Below, piece by piece: positions 25,307-33,697 of a DNA stretch of 64,000 nucleotides; position 1 is the first letter of the stretch, and the number at the start of each line of letters is the position of its first letter. The position numbers and the translations under genes were made by a program. Under the pieces are notes generated by a model. That model searched no databases and was not told the DNA's origin. It was given only the letters and a program-made list of their open reading frames with translations. The stretch comes from Micromonospora lupini str. Lupac 08 (GTDB lineage: Bacteria; Actinomycetota; Actinomycetes; Mycobacteriales; Micromonosporaceae). The stretch is from contig NZ_HF570108.1 in NCBI RefSeq assembly GCF_000297395.2, forward strand, positions 5,244,636 through 5,308,635. The letters are read 5' to 3'.

Positions 25307-25637
25307 GCTTTGTATTGCCCTCCGACGCCGCGTTGGTCCCCGGCGTCGCGTTGGTCCCCGGCGCCGATTGCCGCTGGTGCCGGCCACGCATGGGCCAGCA
25401 CGAGTCGTGGTAGCGCGCCCCCCGGCAGACCGCACACATGCTGGAGAGCGGTATACCTGTGAGTCATATCTATGACTCACAGGTATACCGCTCTTGAGGA
25501 AACGGCACGCCCGGCGGCTCACGTCATGCGTTGAGCCGGTCGGTCCACCTCTGCCGGGCCGCGCCACGAACCGGGCGTGCCAGCGCAGAGGGCAGCTGCG
25601 GGGGCAGGCCCGGCAGCGAAAGTCCCAGCGAGATGGC
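25307..25637. other. Intergenic region between convergent Nudix gene and trpA
   Basis: This 331-bp gap contains two head-to-tail 18-bp copies of GCCGCGTTGGTCCCCGGC (25327-25362, one mismatch) and the perfect 50-bp palindrome at 25445-25494. The rest, including 25495-25637, shows no coding frame, RNA gene or known site. Confidence 0.65.
25445..25494. repeat. Perfect 50-bp palindrome
   Basis: The left arm 25445-25468 and right arm 25471-25494 are 24 bp each, exact complements, around a 2-nt centre (TC). It is much richer in A+T than its surroundings; the inner core is GTATACCTGTGAGTCATA. It lies between convergent genes and is not followed by a U tract in either direction. Possible roles are a dispersed repeat, a bidirectional terminator or a protein-binding or recombination site. 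Confidence 0.9.
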
Positions 25638-26441
25638 TCAGCGGGCGGGGTTGCGGACGCCCTCGGCGAGTTCGGCGCTCAGCGTGCGCAGCGCGGCCAG
25701 CCCCTCGGCCTCGGAGGGGGCATCGAGCACGCAACGGACGAGTGCGCTGCCGACGATCACCCCGTCGGCGTAGCCGGCGACGGTGCTGGCCTGCGCGCCG
25801 GTGCCCACGCCCAGGCCGACACCGACGGGCAGGTCGGTGACCGCCCGCACCCGCGAGACCAGCGTGGGGGCGGCGTCGGAGGTACGCGCCCGGGCGCCGG
25901 TCACCCCCATCACGGCGGTGGCGTAGACGAAGCCCCGGCAGTTGTCCACCGTCATCGCCACCCGGGCGTCGGTGGACGACGGCGACACCAGGAAGGTGCG
26001 GTCCAGGCCGTGCGCGTCAGAGGCGGCCAGCCACTCGGCCGCCTCGTCGGGGATGAGGTCCGGCGTGATCAGGCCGGTGCCGCCGGCGGCGGCGAGGTCG
26101 CGGGCGAACACGTCCACGCCGTACCGCTCGATGGGGTTCCAGTAGGTCATCGTGACGACCGGCGTGCCGGTCGCCGCGACCGCTTCGATGATGCGCAGCG
26201 TGTCGGCCGTGCGGACGCCGCCGGCCAGCGCGATGTCGCTGGCCTTCTGGATGACCGGGCCGTCCATCACCGGATCGGAGTACGGGATCTCCACCTCGAT
26301 GACGTCGACGCCGGCCTCGACCATCGCCGTCATGGCCGCGATGCTGCCCTTGACGGTCGGGAACCCGGCCGGCATGCAGCCCACCAGCACGGCCCGCCCG
26401 TCGGCCCGCGCCTTGTCGAAGGCCACCCCGATGCGGCTCAT
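25638..26441 (-). CDS. trpA: Tryptophan synthase alpha chain
   Basis: 267 residues, normal length. The catalytic glutamate and aspartate lie in VEIPYSDPVMDGPVIQKA near residue 50. The phosphate-binding end is VGVGLGVGTGAQAS near 205 and GVIVGSALV near 230. It cleaves indole-3-glycerol phosphate to indole and glyceraldehyde 3-phosphate and passes indole to TrpB. It begins one base after the trpB stop, so the two are coupled. Confidence 0.97.
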   Translation of the reverse strand: MSRIGVAFDKARADGRAVLVGCMPAGFPTVKGSIAAMTAMVEAGVDVIEVEIPYSDPVMDGPVIQKASDIALAGGVRTADTLRIIEAVAATGTPVVTMTYWNPIERYGVDVFARDLAAAGGTGLITPDLIPDEAAEWLAASDAHGLDRTFLVSPSSTDARVAMTVDNCRGFVYATAVMGVTGARARTSDAAPTLVSRVRAVTDLPVGVGLGVGTGAQASTVAGYADGVIVGSALVRCVLDAPSEAEGLAALRTLSAELAEGVRNPAR

Positions 26442-26442
26442 C

Positions 26443-27681
26443 TCAGTGCTCCTTGTCGAGGATGCCGAAGTAGTCCCCGGCGGTGTGCACGTCCTTGTCG
26501 CCCCGCCCGGACAGGTTGACCACGATGGTGGGCTCCCGGCCCAGCTCGGCGGCCAGCTTCGGCGCCAGCGTGACGGTGCCGGCGAGGGCGTGCGCGCTCT
26601 CGATCGCCGGGATGATGCCCTCGGTACGGCAGAGCAGTTCGAACGCGGCCATCGCCTCGGCGTCGGTGACGGGCAGGTAGCTGGCCCGGCCGGTGTCGTG
26701 CAGCCAGGCGTGCTCGGGCCCGACGCCGGGGTAGTCCAGGCCCGCGGAGATCGAGTGCGACTCCAGCGTCTGCCCGTCGGCGTCCTGCAGCACGTACGTG
26801 CGAGCGCCGTGCAGCACGCCCGCCGACCCGCCGGTGATGCTCGCGGCGTGCCGACTGGTGGTCACCCCTTCGCCGCCGGCCTCGAAGCCGTAGAGCCGCA
26901 CGTCCTCGTCGGGAACGAAGGCGTGGAAGATGCCCAGCGCGTTGGAGCCGCCGCCGACGCAGGCGGTGACGGCGTCCGGCAGCGCGCCGGTCAGGTCGAG
27001 GCACTGCTGGCGGGCCTCGTCACCGATGCCCCGGACGAAGTCACGGACCATCGCCGGGAACGGGTGCGGTCCGGCGGCGGTGCCGATCAGGTAGTGGGTC
27101 TCGTCGACGTTCGCCACCCAGTCGCGCATCGCCTCGTTCATCGCGTCCTTGAGGGTCCGCGAGCCGGTGGTGACCGGGACGACAGTGGCGCCGAGCATCC
27201 GCATCCGGGCCACGTTGAGCGCCTGCCGCTCGGTGTCGACCTCGCCCATGTAGACCACGCACTCCAGGTCGAACAGGGCGGCGGCGGTAGCGGTGGCGAC
27301 GCCGTGCTGGCCCGCACCGGTCTCGGCGATCACCCGCGTCTTGCCCATCCGCTTGGTGAGCAGTGCCTGGCCGAGCACGTTGCGCACCTTGTGGGCGCCT
27401 GTGTGGTTGAGGTCCTCACGCTTGAGCAGCACCCGCGCGCCGAGCTTCGCCGAGAACCGCCGGGCCTCGTAGAGCAGCGACGGCGTGCCCGCGTAGTCGC
27501 GCAGCAGCGCCCCGAACTCGGCCCGGAAGGACTCGTCCGCGATCGCCGTACGCCACGCCCCGTCGAGCTCGTCAAGCGCGGCCACCAGGGCCTCGGGCAC
27601 GAACCGACCGCCGAAGCGGCCGAAGTGGCCGGCGGAGTCGGGCTGCGAGCCGGCCACCGGGGCCAGCGCATCGGCGCTCAT
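26443..27681 (-). CDS. trpB: Tryptophan synthase beta chain
   Basis: 412 residues from ATG 27681, chosen for the GAGAGG ribosome site 8 nt upstream. The PLP lysine is in NHTGAHKVRN (about Lys98), the glycine-rich phosphate loop is CVGGGSNALG, and the indole-tunnel segments are typical of TrpB1. It condenses indole with serine to give tryptophan. It sits between trpC, 38 nt upstream, and trpA. Confidence 0.97.
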   Translation of the reverse strand: MSADALAPVAGSQPDSAGHFGRFGGRFVPEALVAALDELDGAWRTAIADESFRAEFGALLRDYAGTPSLLYEARRFSAKLGARVLLKREDLNHTGAHKVRNVLGQALLTKRMGKTRVIAETGAGQHGVATATAAALFDLECVVYMGEVDTERQALNVARMRMLGATVVPVTTGSRTLKDAMNEAMRDWVANVDETHYLIGTAAGPHPFPAMVRDFVRGIGDEARQQCLDLTGALPDAVTACVGGGSNALGIFHAFVPDEDVRLYGFEAGGEGVTTSRHAASITGGSAGVLHGARTYVLQDADGQTLESHSISAGLDYPGVGPEHAWLHDTGRASYLPVTDAEAMAAFELLCRTEGIIPAIESAHALAGTVTLAPKLAAELGREPTIVVNLSGRGDKDVHTAGDYFGILDKEH

Positions 27682-27719
27682 CGGAACATCCTCTCGGTGG
27701 GGCGTCACACCGGCGCGGG

Positions 27720-28583
27720 TCAGCGCACCGGCCGGGGCGTCGCCGGGTGGTTGCCGGCGTTGACCAGTTCGGCCACCGCCTCGCGTGGGCTCTTCTGGGT
27801 GACCAGGCCCTCGCCGACGAGAACCGCGTCCGCGCCCGCGGAGGCGTACCGGATCAGGTCGTGCGGCCCGCGGACGCCGGACTCGGCGATCTTGACGACG
27901 CTGCTCGGCAGGCCCGGCGCGATCCGCTCGAACACCGACCGATCCACCTGAAGGGTACGCAGGTCACGGGCGTTGACCCCGATCACCTGCGCGCCGGCCT
28001 CCAGGGCCCGGTCGGCCTCCTCCTCGTCGTGGACCTCGACCAGCGCGGTCATGCCCAGCGACTCGATCCGCTCCAGCAGGCCCATCAGCACGTTCTGCTC
28101 AAGGGCCGCCACGATCAGCAGGACCAGGTCGGCGCCGTGCGCGCGCGCCTCGTGCACCTGGTAGCTGGAGACCACGAAGTCCTTGCGCAGCACCGGCACG
28201 GTGACCGCGGCCCGCACGGCGGCCAGGTCGTCCAGCGACCCGCCGAACCAGCGACCCTCGGTCAGCACGCTGATGGCCCGCGCCCCGCCCGCCGCGTAGT
28301 CGACGGCGAGATCGGCCGGATCGGCGATCTCGGCCAGCCGGCCCTTGGACGGCGAGGAGCGCTTGACCTCGGCGATGACCGCGACGCCGGGCTTACGCAA
28401 CGCCGCGTACGCGTCCAGCGGCGGCGGCGCCGCCGCGGCCAGCTCGCGGATCCGTTCCAACGGAACCTGTTCCTGGCGTCGGGCGACGTCCTCGCGCACG
28501 CCAGCCAGGATCTCGTCGAGCACGCTTACGGACGCCGCCTGACCGGCTTCGTCCCCCTCCGCGTGCGCATGCTCAGCAGTCAC
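27720..28583 (-). CDS. trpC: Indole-3-glycerol phosphate synthase
   Basis: 287 residues from GTG 28583, preferred because GGAGAGGGGAG ends 7 nt upstream. ATG 28610 would add nine residues and is 6 nt from a -10 box. The TIM-barrel markers are present: VIAEVKRSSPSKG (catalytic Lys and phosphate loop), VLRKDFVVSSYQV, ALVEVHDEEE, VIGVNARDLRTLQVD and VKIAESGV. It converts carboxyphenylamino-deoxyribulose phosphate to indole-3-glycerol phosphate. It is a monofunctional TrpC without a TrpF domain. It heads the trpC-trpB-trpA operon. Confidence 0.96.
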   Translation of the reverse strand: MTAEHAHAEGDEAGQAASVSVLDEILAGVREDVARRQEQVPLERIRELAAAAPPPLDAYAALRKPGVAVIAEVKRSSPSKGRLAEIADPADLAVDYAAGGARAISVLTEGRWFGGSLDDLAAVRAAVTVPVLRKDFVVSSYQVHEARAHGADLVLLIVAALEQNVLMGLLERIESLGMTALVEVHDEEEADRALEAGAQVIGVNARDLRTLQVDRSVFERIAPGLPSSVVKIAESGVRGPHDLIRYASAGADAVLVGEGLVTQKSPREAVAELVNAGNHPATPRPVR

Positions 28584-29011
28584 CAACGGACTCCCCTCTC
28601 CGGGTGTCATGGGCCGATGCTAGGGGCAGCCGACCGACGCCGGGAGCCGGGGGTATGGCGCTGCTCACGAAAAGGGCTGCGGCATAATGGCCGACTTGCC
28701 GTGAACGGGATGTCACGCAGCGCCACCTCCGGTATCGACCGCCGTCACACGACGGGAGCCCGGCGGCCCCGGTCGAACCGGGCCGACCCATCGATCATGC
28801 CACTGGTTCCGCCTCGCCGCCCGACGACAACGACACCGATCGATGCTGTGAGCAAGCTCAAGGCCGAACGGCCGGTCCCAGGTCGCGGGCATGGCGGGAC
28901 AGTTGACCGGGCGGTCACCCCGGCGAAACGTCAGTCGGTCAGCATCGTCCTCGGGCAGACTCGATGACGCGCCTGCCCGACCGTCCGCCAACTCCTCGTG
29001 CGGGGTGACCC
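28584..29011. other. Upstream region of trpC
   Basis: This gap of 428 bp includes the trpC promoter region. A -10 box is seen at 28617-28622. No leader peptide rich in tryptophan codons, no T-box-like structure and no other gene is recognised between 28623 and 29011. Confidence 0.5.
28611..28622 (-). promoter_or_regulatory. -10 box upstream of trpC
   Basis: Minus-strand TAGCAT (28622-28617) would start transcription near 28610. That gives a leader of about 27 nt carrying the GGAGAGGGGAG ribosome site before GTG 28583. If ATG 28610 is used instead, the mRNA is leaderless. Confidence 0.45.
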
Positions 29012-29281
29012 ATGAGCACTGCCGAGTCGAACCCGAGCATCGGACTGACCACCATCTCGCGGACCGTGGCGTCGCTCGCCGTCGGCGTGGTGCACACCCT
29101 GGAGCGGGCCGTCGTCGGCGAGGGCCGGATGCGCACGGCACGCGGCAACGCCTGGGAGGCGGTCTGCGCCGACCGGGCCCGCGCCGACCGACGCGCCGAA
29201 CTGGACCGCGTGGTGGCCGAGCTGACCGCCGCCCGGGCCGCCTCCGCCCGCCGGCAGCGCGAGCGTCAGCCGGTCGGCTGA
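29012..29281 (+). CDS. Small helical protein, unknown function
   Basis: 89 residues. The middle SRTVASLAVGVVHTLERAVVG is amphipathic to hydrophobic. The second half is strongly charged and alpha-helical (RADRRAELDRVVAEL), probably a coiled coil. It is the only plus-strand gene in the trp region and ends directly against the convergent stop of the Trp-associated membrane protein (TGA and TCA abut at 29281/29282). Its codon third positions are GC-rich as in its neighbours, which supports it as a real gene. No family recognised. Confidence 0.65.
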   Translation: MSTAESNPSIGLTTISRTVASLAVGVVHTLERAVVGEGRMRTARGNAWEAVCADRARADRRAELDRVVAELTAARAASARRQRERQPVG

Positions 29282-29881
29282 TCAGCCGGCTGTCGGGTCC
29301 TCGCCCCGGTCCAACGCGTCCCACGCCTCGGTGGTCCGCCGCCCGGCCATCCGGCCCGGTGGAGCGACAGTGGTGGGCGCACTCTCCGTGACGGTCCGTG
29401 TGGGCCGCTCGTACCGGGCGCCCATCGCCGGCCACCCGCCGCCCCGCAGCGCCGTCCACCCGCCGCCCACCGCGGCGAGCAGACCGCCGAGCAGGCAGAG
29501 CGCCGGCCACTGCCGGCTCACCACGCCGTCGAGATCGGCGACCAGCCCGTAAGCGCCACCGGCCGCCACCACCAGGCCCAGCGCGCCCAGCAGCACGCCC
29601 AGCAGCCGCCGCACCCGACCCCGGGTGGCAAGCACCGCGCCACCGCCGGCCAGCGTGACCAGCGCCAGCGCCGGCAGCCACGGCAGCAGAGCCGCCCCGC
29701 TGCGGGCGTCGCGCACCGGCGGCAACGGCGCCGGGCGCGCGGTCACCTCGACCGACCAGCCCCGGGTCGCCGCCCACAGCGCCAGGCCCGCCCCGGCCAG
29801 GCAGAGCAGCATGGCGTACGTCAACTGACGCCGACCCTCGACGCCCCGAGCCCCGGTCTCCGCCCGGCCGCCCCCGCTCAT
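29282..29881 (-). CDS. Trp biosynthesis-associated membrane protein (TIGR02234-like)
   Basis: 199 residues with about four membrane helices: LTYAMLLCLAGAGLALWAAT, ALLPWLPALALVTLAGGGAV, LLGVLLGALGLVVAAGGAYG and WPALCLLGGLLAAVGGGW. The short motif ATRGWSVEV after helix 1 and the location between trpE and trpC fit the actinobacterial TIGR02234/Trp_oprn_chp family. Its role is not established; it is proposed to accompany tryptophan biosynthesis only because of this conserved position. It starts 55 nt after the trpE stop. Confidence 0.85.
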   Translation of the reverse strand: MSGGGRAETGARGVEGRRQLTYAMLLCLAGAGLALWAATRGWSVEVTARPAPLPPVRDARSGAALLPWLPALALVTLAGGGAVLATRGRVRRLLGVLLGALGLVVAAGGAYGLVADLDGVVSRQWPALCLLGGLLAAVGGGWTALRGGGWPAMGARYERPTRTVTESAPTTVAPPGRMAGRRTTEAWDALDRGEDPTAG

Positions 29882-29936
29882 CGGGCCTGCCTTTCGTTCG
29901 CGACTGCGGGGCTCCGCTGCGCTGCACTCCTCGCGC

Positions 29937-31490
29937 TCACCGGGCCGGCCTCAGCGTTTCGGCGGCGGCTATCGCGGCCAGCACGGCGGCGGCCTTGTCG
30001 CGGGTCTCCTGCTCCTCGGCGGCCGGATCCGAGTCGGCGACCACACCCGCGCCGGCCTGCACGTAGGCGCGCCCGTCGCGGATCAGCGCGGTCCGGATGG
30101 CGATCGCCATGTCCAGATCGCCGCCGAACCCGAAGTAGCCGACCGTGCCGCCGTAGAGGCCACGCCGAACCGGCTCCAACTCCTCGATGATCTCCATGGC
30201 CCGTACCTTGGGCGCGCCGGAGAGCGTCCCCGCCGGGAAGGTCGCGGCGAGCGCGTCGAACGCCGATTGGTCGTCACGCAGCGTGCCGGTCACCGTGGAG
30301 ACGATGTGCATCACGTGGCTGTACCGCTCGATTGTCGCGAACTCCGGCACCTGGACGCTGCCCGGCTCGCAGACCCGGCCCAGGTCGTTGCGGCCCAGGT
30401 CGACGAGCATCACGTGCTCGGCGCGCTCCTTGGGGTCGGCGAGCAGCTCGGCGGCGAGCGTGGCGTCGGCGGTCGCGGTGGCGCCGCGGGGCCGGGTGCC
30501 CGCGATCGGGTGCAGCAGCGCCCGGCGCCGCCCGTCGACGTCGGCGGTGACCTTCAGGTGCGCCTCCGGCGACGAGCCGACGATGTCGAACCCGTCGAAG
30601 CGCAGCAGGTACATGTACGGGCTGGGGTTGCTGGTGCGCAGCACCCGGTAGACGTCCAGCGGGTCGGCGCGCGTCGCCCGCTCGAAGCGCTGGGACAGCA
30701 CGATCTGGAAGCACTCGCCCGCCCGGATCGCCTCCTTGGCGGCCTCCACCGCCTTCAGGTAGCCACCCTCGGGCGTACGACAGAGGACCTCACCGGCCGG
30801 TGGACGCTCGACCGTGGAGATCATCGGTGGGATGGGCCGGGACAGCGCCGTGGTCATCGCGTCGAGGCGGCCCACCGCGTGGTGGTACGCGGCGGTGACC
30901 TGCGCGTCGCGGCCCGGGGCGTCCAACGGCGGCAGCACCGCGTTGGCGACCAGGATCGCCGAGCCGTCGTAGTGGTCGAGCACCACCAGGTCGGTCGCGA
31001 GCATCATGCCCAGCTCCGGCACGCCGAGGTCGTTCTCGGTCAGCTCGGGCAGCCGCTCGAAGCGGCGGACGAGGTCGTAGCCGAGGTAGCCGACCATGCC
31101 CCCGGTCAGCGGGGGCAGACCGTCGGACGGGTCACCGAGCGGGCCGGCGAGCGCCGCGACGGTGTCCCGCAGCACCCGCACCGGGTCGCCGTCGGTGGGC
31201 AGCCCGGCCGGCGGCTGACCGAGCCAGGTCGCCACCCCGTCCCGCTCGACGAGGGTGGCGCTGCTGCGGACGCCGATGAACGAGTACCGCGACCAGGCCG
31301 TGCCCGCCGAGCCGACGCCCTGTTCGGCGGATTCGAGCAGGAACGTGCCGGGCCCGCCGGCGAGCTTGCGGTAGACACCCACCGGGGTCTCGGCGTCGGC
31401 CAGCAGACGTCGGGTGACAGGCACGACGCGCCAGCGGGCGGCCACGTCGGTGAACGTGGTCAGGTCGGGGCTCACCGCGCCGTCGGTCAT
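29937..31490 (-). CDS. trpE: Anthranilate synthase component I
   Basis: 517 residues. The feedback-inhibition motif LLESAE is near residue 51. The chorismate-binding core is in the second half: FQIVLSQRFE, NPSPYMYLL, GSSPEAHLKV, LLHPIAGTRPRG, HVMLVDLGRNDLGRVC and TLSGAPKVRAMEII. It makes anthranilate from chorismate with ammonia from a TrpG partner, which is not in the window. The start overlaps the hisI stop (ATGA), giving translational coupling of a histidine and a tryptophan gene. Presence of LLESAE suggests normal inhibition by tryptophan. Confidence 0.97.
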   Translation of the reverse strand: MTDGAVSPDLTTFTDVAARWRVVPVTRRLLADAETPVGVYRKLAGGPGTFLLESAEQGVGSAGTAWSRYSFIGVRSSATLVERDGVATWLGQPPAGLPTDGDPVRVLRDTVAALAGPLGDPSDGLPPLTGGMVGYLGYDLVRRFERLPELTENDLGVPELGMMLATDLVVLDHYDGSAILVANAVLPPLDAPGRDAQVTAAYHHAVGRLDAMTTALSRPIPPMISTVERPPAGEVLCRTPEGGYLKAVEAAKEAIRAGECFQIVLSQRFERATRADPLDVYRVLRTSNPSPYMYLLRFDGFDIVGSSPEAHLKVTADVDGRRRALLHPIAGTRPRGATATADATLAAELLADPKERAEHVMLVDLGRNDLGRVCEPGSVQVPEFATIERYSHVMHIVSTVTGTLRDDQSAFDALAATFPAGTLSGAPKVRAMEIIEELEPVRRGLYGGTVGYFGFGGDLDMAIAIRTALIRDGRAYVQAGAGVVADSDPAAEEQETRDKAAAVLAAIAAAETLRPAR

Positions 31491-32782
31491 GTGCCGGCCC
31501 CCGTCACGGGCAGCTCGGTGAAGAAGCAGGTCCGGTGCCCGGTGTGGCAGGCCGCGCCGACCTGGTCGACGCTCACCAGCAGCGCGTCGCCGTCGCAGTC
31601 CAGCGCGACCGAGCGCACGTACTGGTGGTGGCCGGAGGTCGCCCCCTTGACCCAGTACTCCCGACGGCTGCGCGACCAGTACGTGGCCCGGCCGGTGGTG
31701 AGGGTGCGGTGCAGCGCCTCGTCGTCCATCCAGGCCACCATCAGCACCTCGCCGGACTCGTGGGCGCGCACCACGGCGGCGACCAGGCCGTCGGCGGTGC
31801 GGCGCAGCCGGGCCGCGATGGCCGGGTCGAGCCGGGACGGGCGGGCCGGGGTCGACGCCGCCGGGCCGCTCGGATCGCTGGGGACGCCGGTCACCGGCGC
31901 GTCAGGTACGGGCACAGTTGCCCATTGTCCTGCACGCGGCGCGGGCACCGGCGACGACTCCCGTGGCGGGTTCGGCGGGTGGCCCACGGGCCGGGCGAGC
32001 TGGGCCACGTAGCGGTCCAGCCGGCCGTCGACGAGGGCGTCGGCCAGGTCGGCGCCGGCCACGTCGGCGATCTCGCCGGCGTACGGGCGGATCAACGGCA
32101 GGATCCCGGTGACGAGCCGCACGGCGGCGGCCCAGAGCTGCCCGGTGCCGCCCGGACGCAGCCCGAGGCAGAGCAGCATGTCGTCCCGGTAGCCGACGGG
32201 GGCGACCGGCAGCTCCAGGGCGGCCGCGAACGCCGCCCGGCGGGAGGACACCCGTACCGACGGGTTCGCCGGACGTAACACCGACGGGCAGAGTCGGGCG
32301 AGGTCCGCCACGGCGAGCCGGACTCCGAGGCGGTCGGCGGCGGCGCGGGCGGCGGCGGCCTTGCCGAGCATGGCGATCAGCTCCTCCAGCCGGGGTGGCT
32401 CGGCGGGCTGGCAGAGCACCGGCAGGTCGATCCGGGGCCGCCAGTGCGGGTCGGCCCAGAGCAGCCGGGCCGGCGCGGTGACCGGCAGCCCGAACGCCCA
32501 GTCGGCCGGTTCACCGAGCCGGTCCACCCAGGAGCGGACGTCGCGCGCGGCCACCGAGACGTGGGTGACCCGGCCGGCGGTCTCGGCCAGGTACGCGCGG
32601 CGGGCAGCGTACGGGGAGCCGCCGACCAGCACGTCGAGGTCGACGTCGCTGTGCGCGGTGGCGGCCCGTCGGGCGTGACTGCCGCGCAGCAGGATGCCGA
32701 CCACCGGCCGTTCGGCGGCGTCCCGCAACCGCGCGGCCCAGTCCTCGAGAAACCCGCTGTGCGGTAACGGAGCGTGACCCAC
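31487..32782 (-). CDS. hisI: Nucleotidyltransferase domain fused to phosphoribosyl-AMP cyclohydrolase (HisI)
   Basis: One uninterrupted 431-residue frame. Residues about 1-290 form a nucleotidyltransferase-like domain: LLRGSHARRAATAHSDVDLD holds the GS...DxD motif of the MNT/pol-beta superfamily. After a Pro/Ser-rich linker, residues about 320-431 are HisI: VAWMDDEALHRTLTTG, YWSRSRREYWVKG, and DCDGDALLVSVDQVGAACH then TGHRTCFF, with the metal-binding Asp and zinc Cys residues intact. HisI alone is usually 110-140 residues. Internal GTG codons in the linker (for example about 31920) could give a separate HisI. The long product would start at GTG 32782, whose ribosome site is weak. Known HisI role: hydrolysis of PR-AMP in step 3 of histidine synthesis. 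The role of the first domain is unknown. Confidence 0.85.
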   Translation of the reverse strand: MGHAPLPHSGFLEDWAARLRDAAERPVVGILLRGSHARRAATAHSDVDLDVLVGGSPYAARRAYLAETAGRVTHVSVAARDVRSWVDRLGEPADWAFGLPVTAPARLLWADPHWRPRIDLPVLCQPAEPPRLEELIAMLGKAAAARAAADRLGVRLAVADLARLCPSVLRPANPSVRVSSRRAAFAAALELPVAPVGYRDDMLLCLGLRPGGTGQLWAAAVRLVTGILPLIRPYAGEIADVAGADLADALVDGRLDRYVAQLARPVGHPPNPPRESSPVPAPRAGQWATVPVPDAPVTGVPSDPSGPAASTPARPSRLDPAIAARLRRTADGLVAAVVRAHESGEVLMVAWMDDEALHRTLTTGRATYWSRSRREYWVKGATSGHHQYVRSVALDCDGDALLVSVDQVGAACHTGHRTCFFTELPVTGAGT

Positions 32783-32925
32783 GGCGCCATCGTGCCGTAC
32801 GCCCGATCGGTACGCAATGCCCGTTGCCGGACCTGCTGTCCGGTCCAGAGCCTACTGCCCGTTCTGCCGCTGGGCGCGACAGTGGGCGTCGACGCGGAGG
32901 TGGGCCGTTGCGCGGGCGGCGTTAT

Positions 32926-32957
32926 CTCATCTAGCGTTGAGTTCAACAGACGATGAG
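32926..32957. promoter_or_regulatory. 32-bp dyad operator over the ABC-tetR promoter
   Basis: CTCATC and GATGAG form outer arms and GTTGA and TCAAC inner arms. Both pairs are symmetric about the same centre (between 32941 and 32942). A -10-like TAGCGT (32932-32937) lies inside. The ribosome site GGAGG is at 32964 and the ATG at 32975. The TetR regulator encoded as the third gene of the operon is the natural candidate to bind here (inference). Confidence 0.65.
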
Positions 32958-32974
32958 TTTCTCGGAGGTGCGGA

Positions 32975-33697
32975 ATGGACGACGCGATAACCGTCCGCGA
33001 CCTGGTGGTCGACCGGGGCGGGCGGCGGGTGCTGGACGGCATCAGCTGTGCCGTTCCGCGCGGCGCCGTCACCGGGCTGCTGGGCCCCAGCGGCAGCGGC
33101 AAGACCACGTTCATGCGCGCGGTGGTCGGGGTGCAGGTGGTCAGCGCGGGGTCGGTGAGCGTGCTGGGCCAGCCGGCGGGCACTCCGGCGCTGCGGCACC
33201 GGGTGGGTTACCTCACCCAGGCGCCGAGCGTCTACGCCGACCTGACCGTCCGGGAGAACGCCCGCTACTTCGCGGCCCTGTACGGGCGTGGTCGCGCCGA
33301 GGCCGACCAGGCGGTCCGTGACGTCGGGCTGGCCGAGGCGGCCGGTCAACTGGTCGTCACCCTCTCCGGTGGCCAGCGCAGCCGGGCCTCGCTGGCCTGC
33401 GCCCTGGTCGGCGACCCGGAGCTGGTCATCCTGGACGAGCCGACCGTCGGTCAGGACCCGGTGCTGCGGGCCGACCTGTGGGCCCGGTTCCACGCCATGG
33501 CCGCCGCCGGCACCACCCTGCTGGTGTCCAGTCACGTGATGGACGAGGCGGCCCGCTGCGACCGGCTGCTGCTGATCCGGCAGGGGCGGCTGATCGCCGA
33601 CGACAGCCCGGCCGCGATCCGCGCCGCCGCCGGCGTGGACGACCTCGACGAGGCGTTCCTGCGTCTGATCCGGGCCGGCGCAGGGGAGGAGTCATGA
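32975..33697 (+). CDS. ABC transporter ATP-binding protein (ABC-2 type)
   Basis: 240 residues. Walker A LLGPSGSGKTTFMRAVV, Q-loop VGYLTQAPSVYADLTV, signature VTLSGGQRSRASLACALV, Walker B LVILDEPTVGQD and switch His in LLVSSHVMDEA are all present. It drives a drug, lipid or polysaccharide exporter of the ABC-2 class. The start ATG follows a GGAGG site. The stop overlaps the permease start (ATGA). First gene of an ABC-ABC-TetR operon behind a dyad operator. Confidence 0.93.
   Translation: MDDAITVRDLVVDRGGRRVLDGISCAVPRGAVTGLLGPSGSGKTTFMRAVVGVQVVSAGSVSVLGQPAGTPALRHRVGYLTQAPSVYADLTVRENARYFAALYGRGRAEADQAVRDVGLAEAAGQLVVTLSGGQRSRASLACALVGDPELVILDEPTVGQDPVLRADLWARFHAMAAAGTTLLVSSHVMDEAARCDRLLLIRQGRLIADDSPAAIRAAAGVDDLDEAFLRLIRAGAGEES

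Noticed and set aside
28584..29011. Tryptophan leader peptide or T-box upstream of trpC
   Set aside because: No short frame with clustered tryptophan codons and no T-box-like sequence was found.
28713..29927. About 400-codon minus-strand frame over the trpC upstream region and the Trp-associated membrane protein
   Set aside because: It is in another frame of the same strand as the real membrane protein gene and gives Gly/Arg-rich text with no domain.
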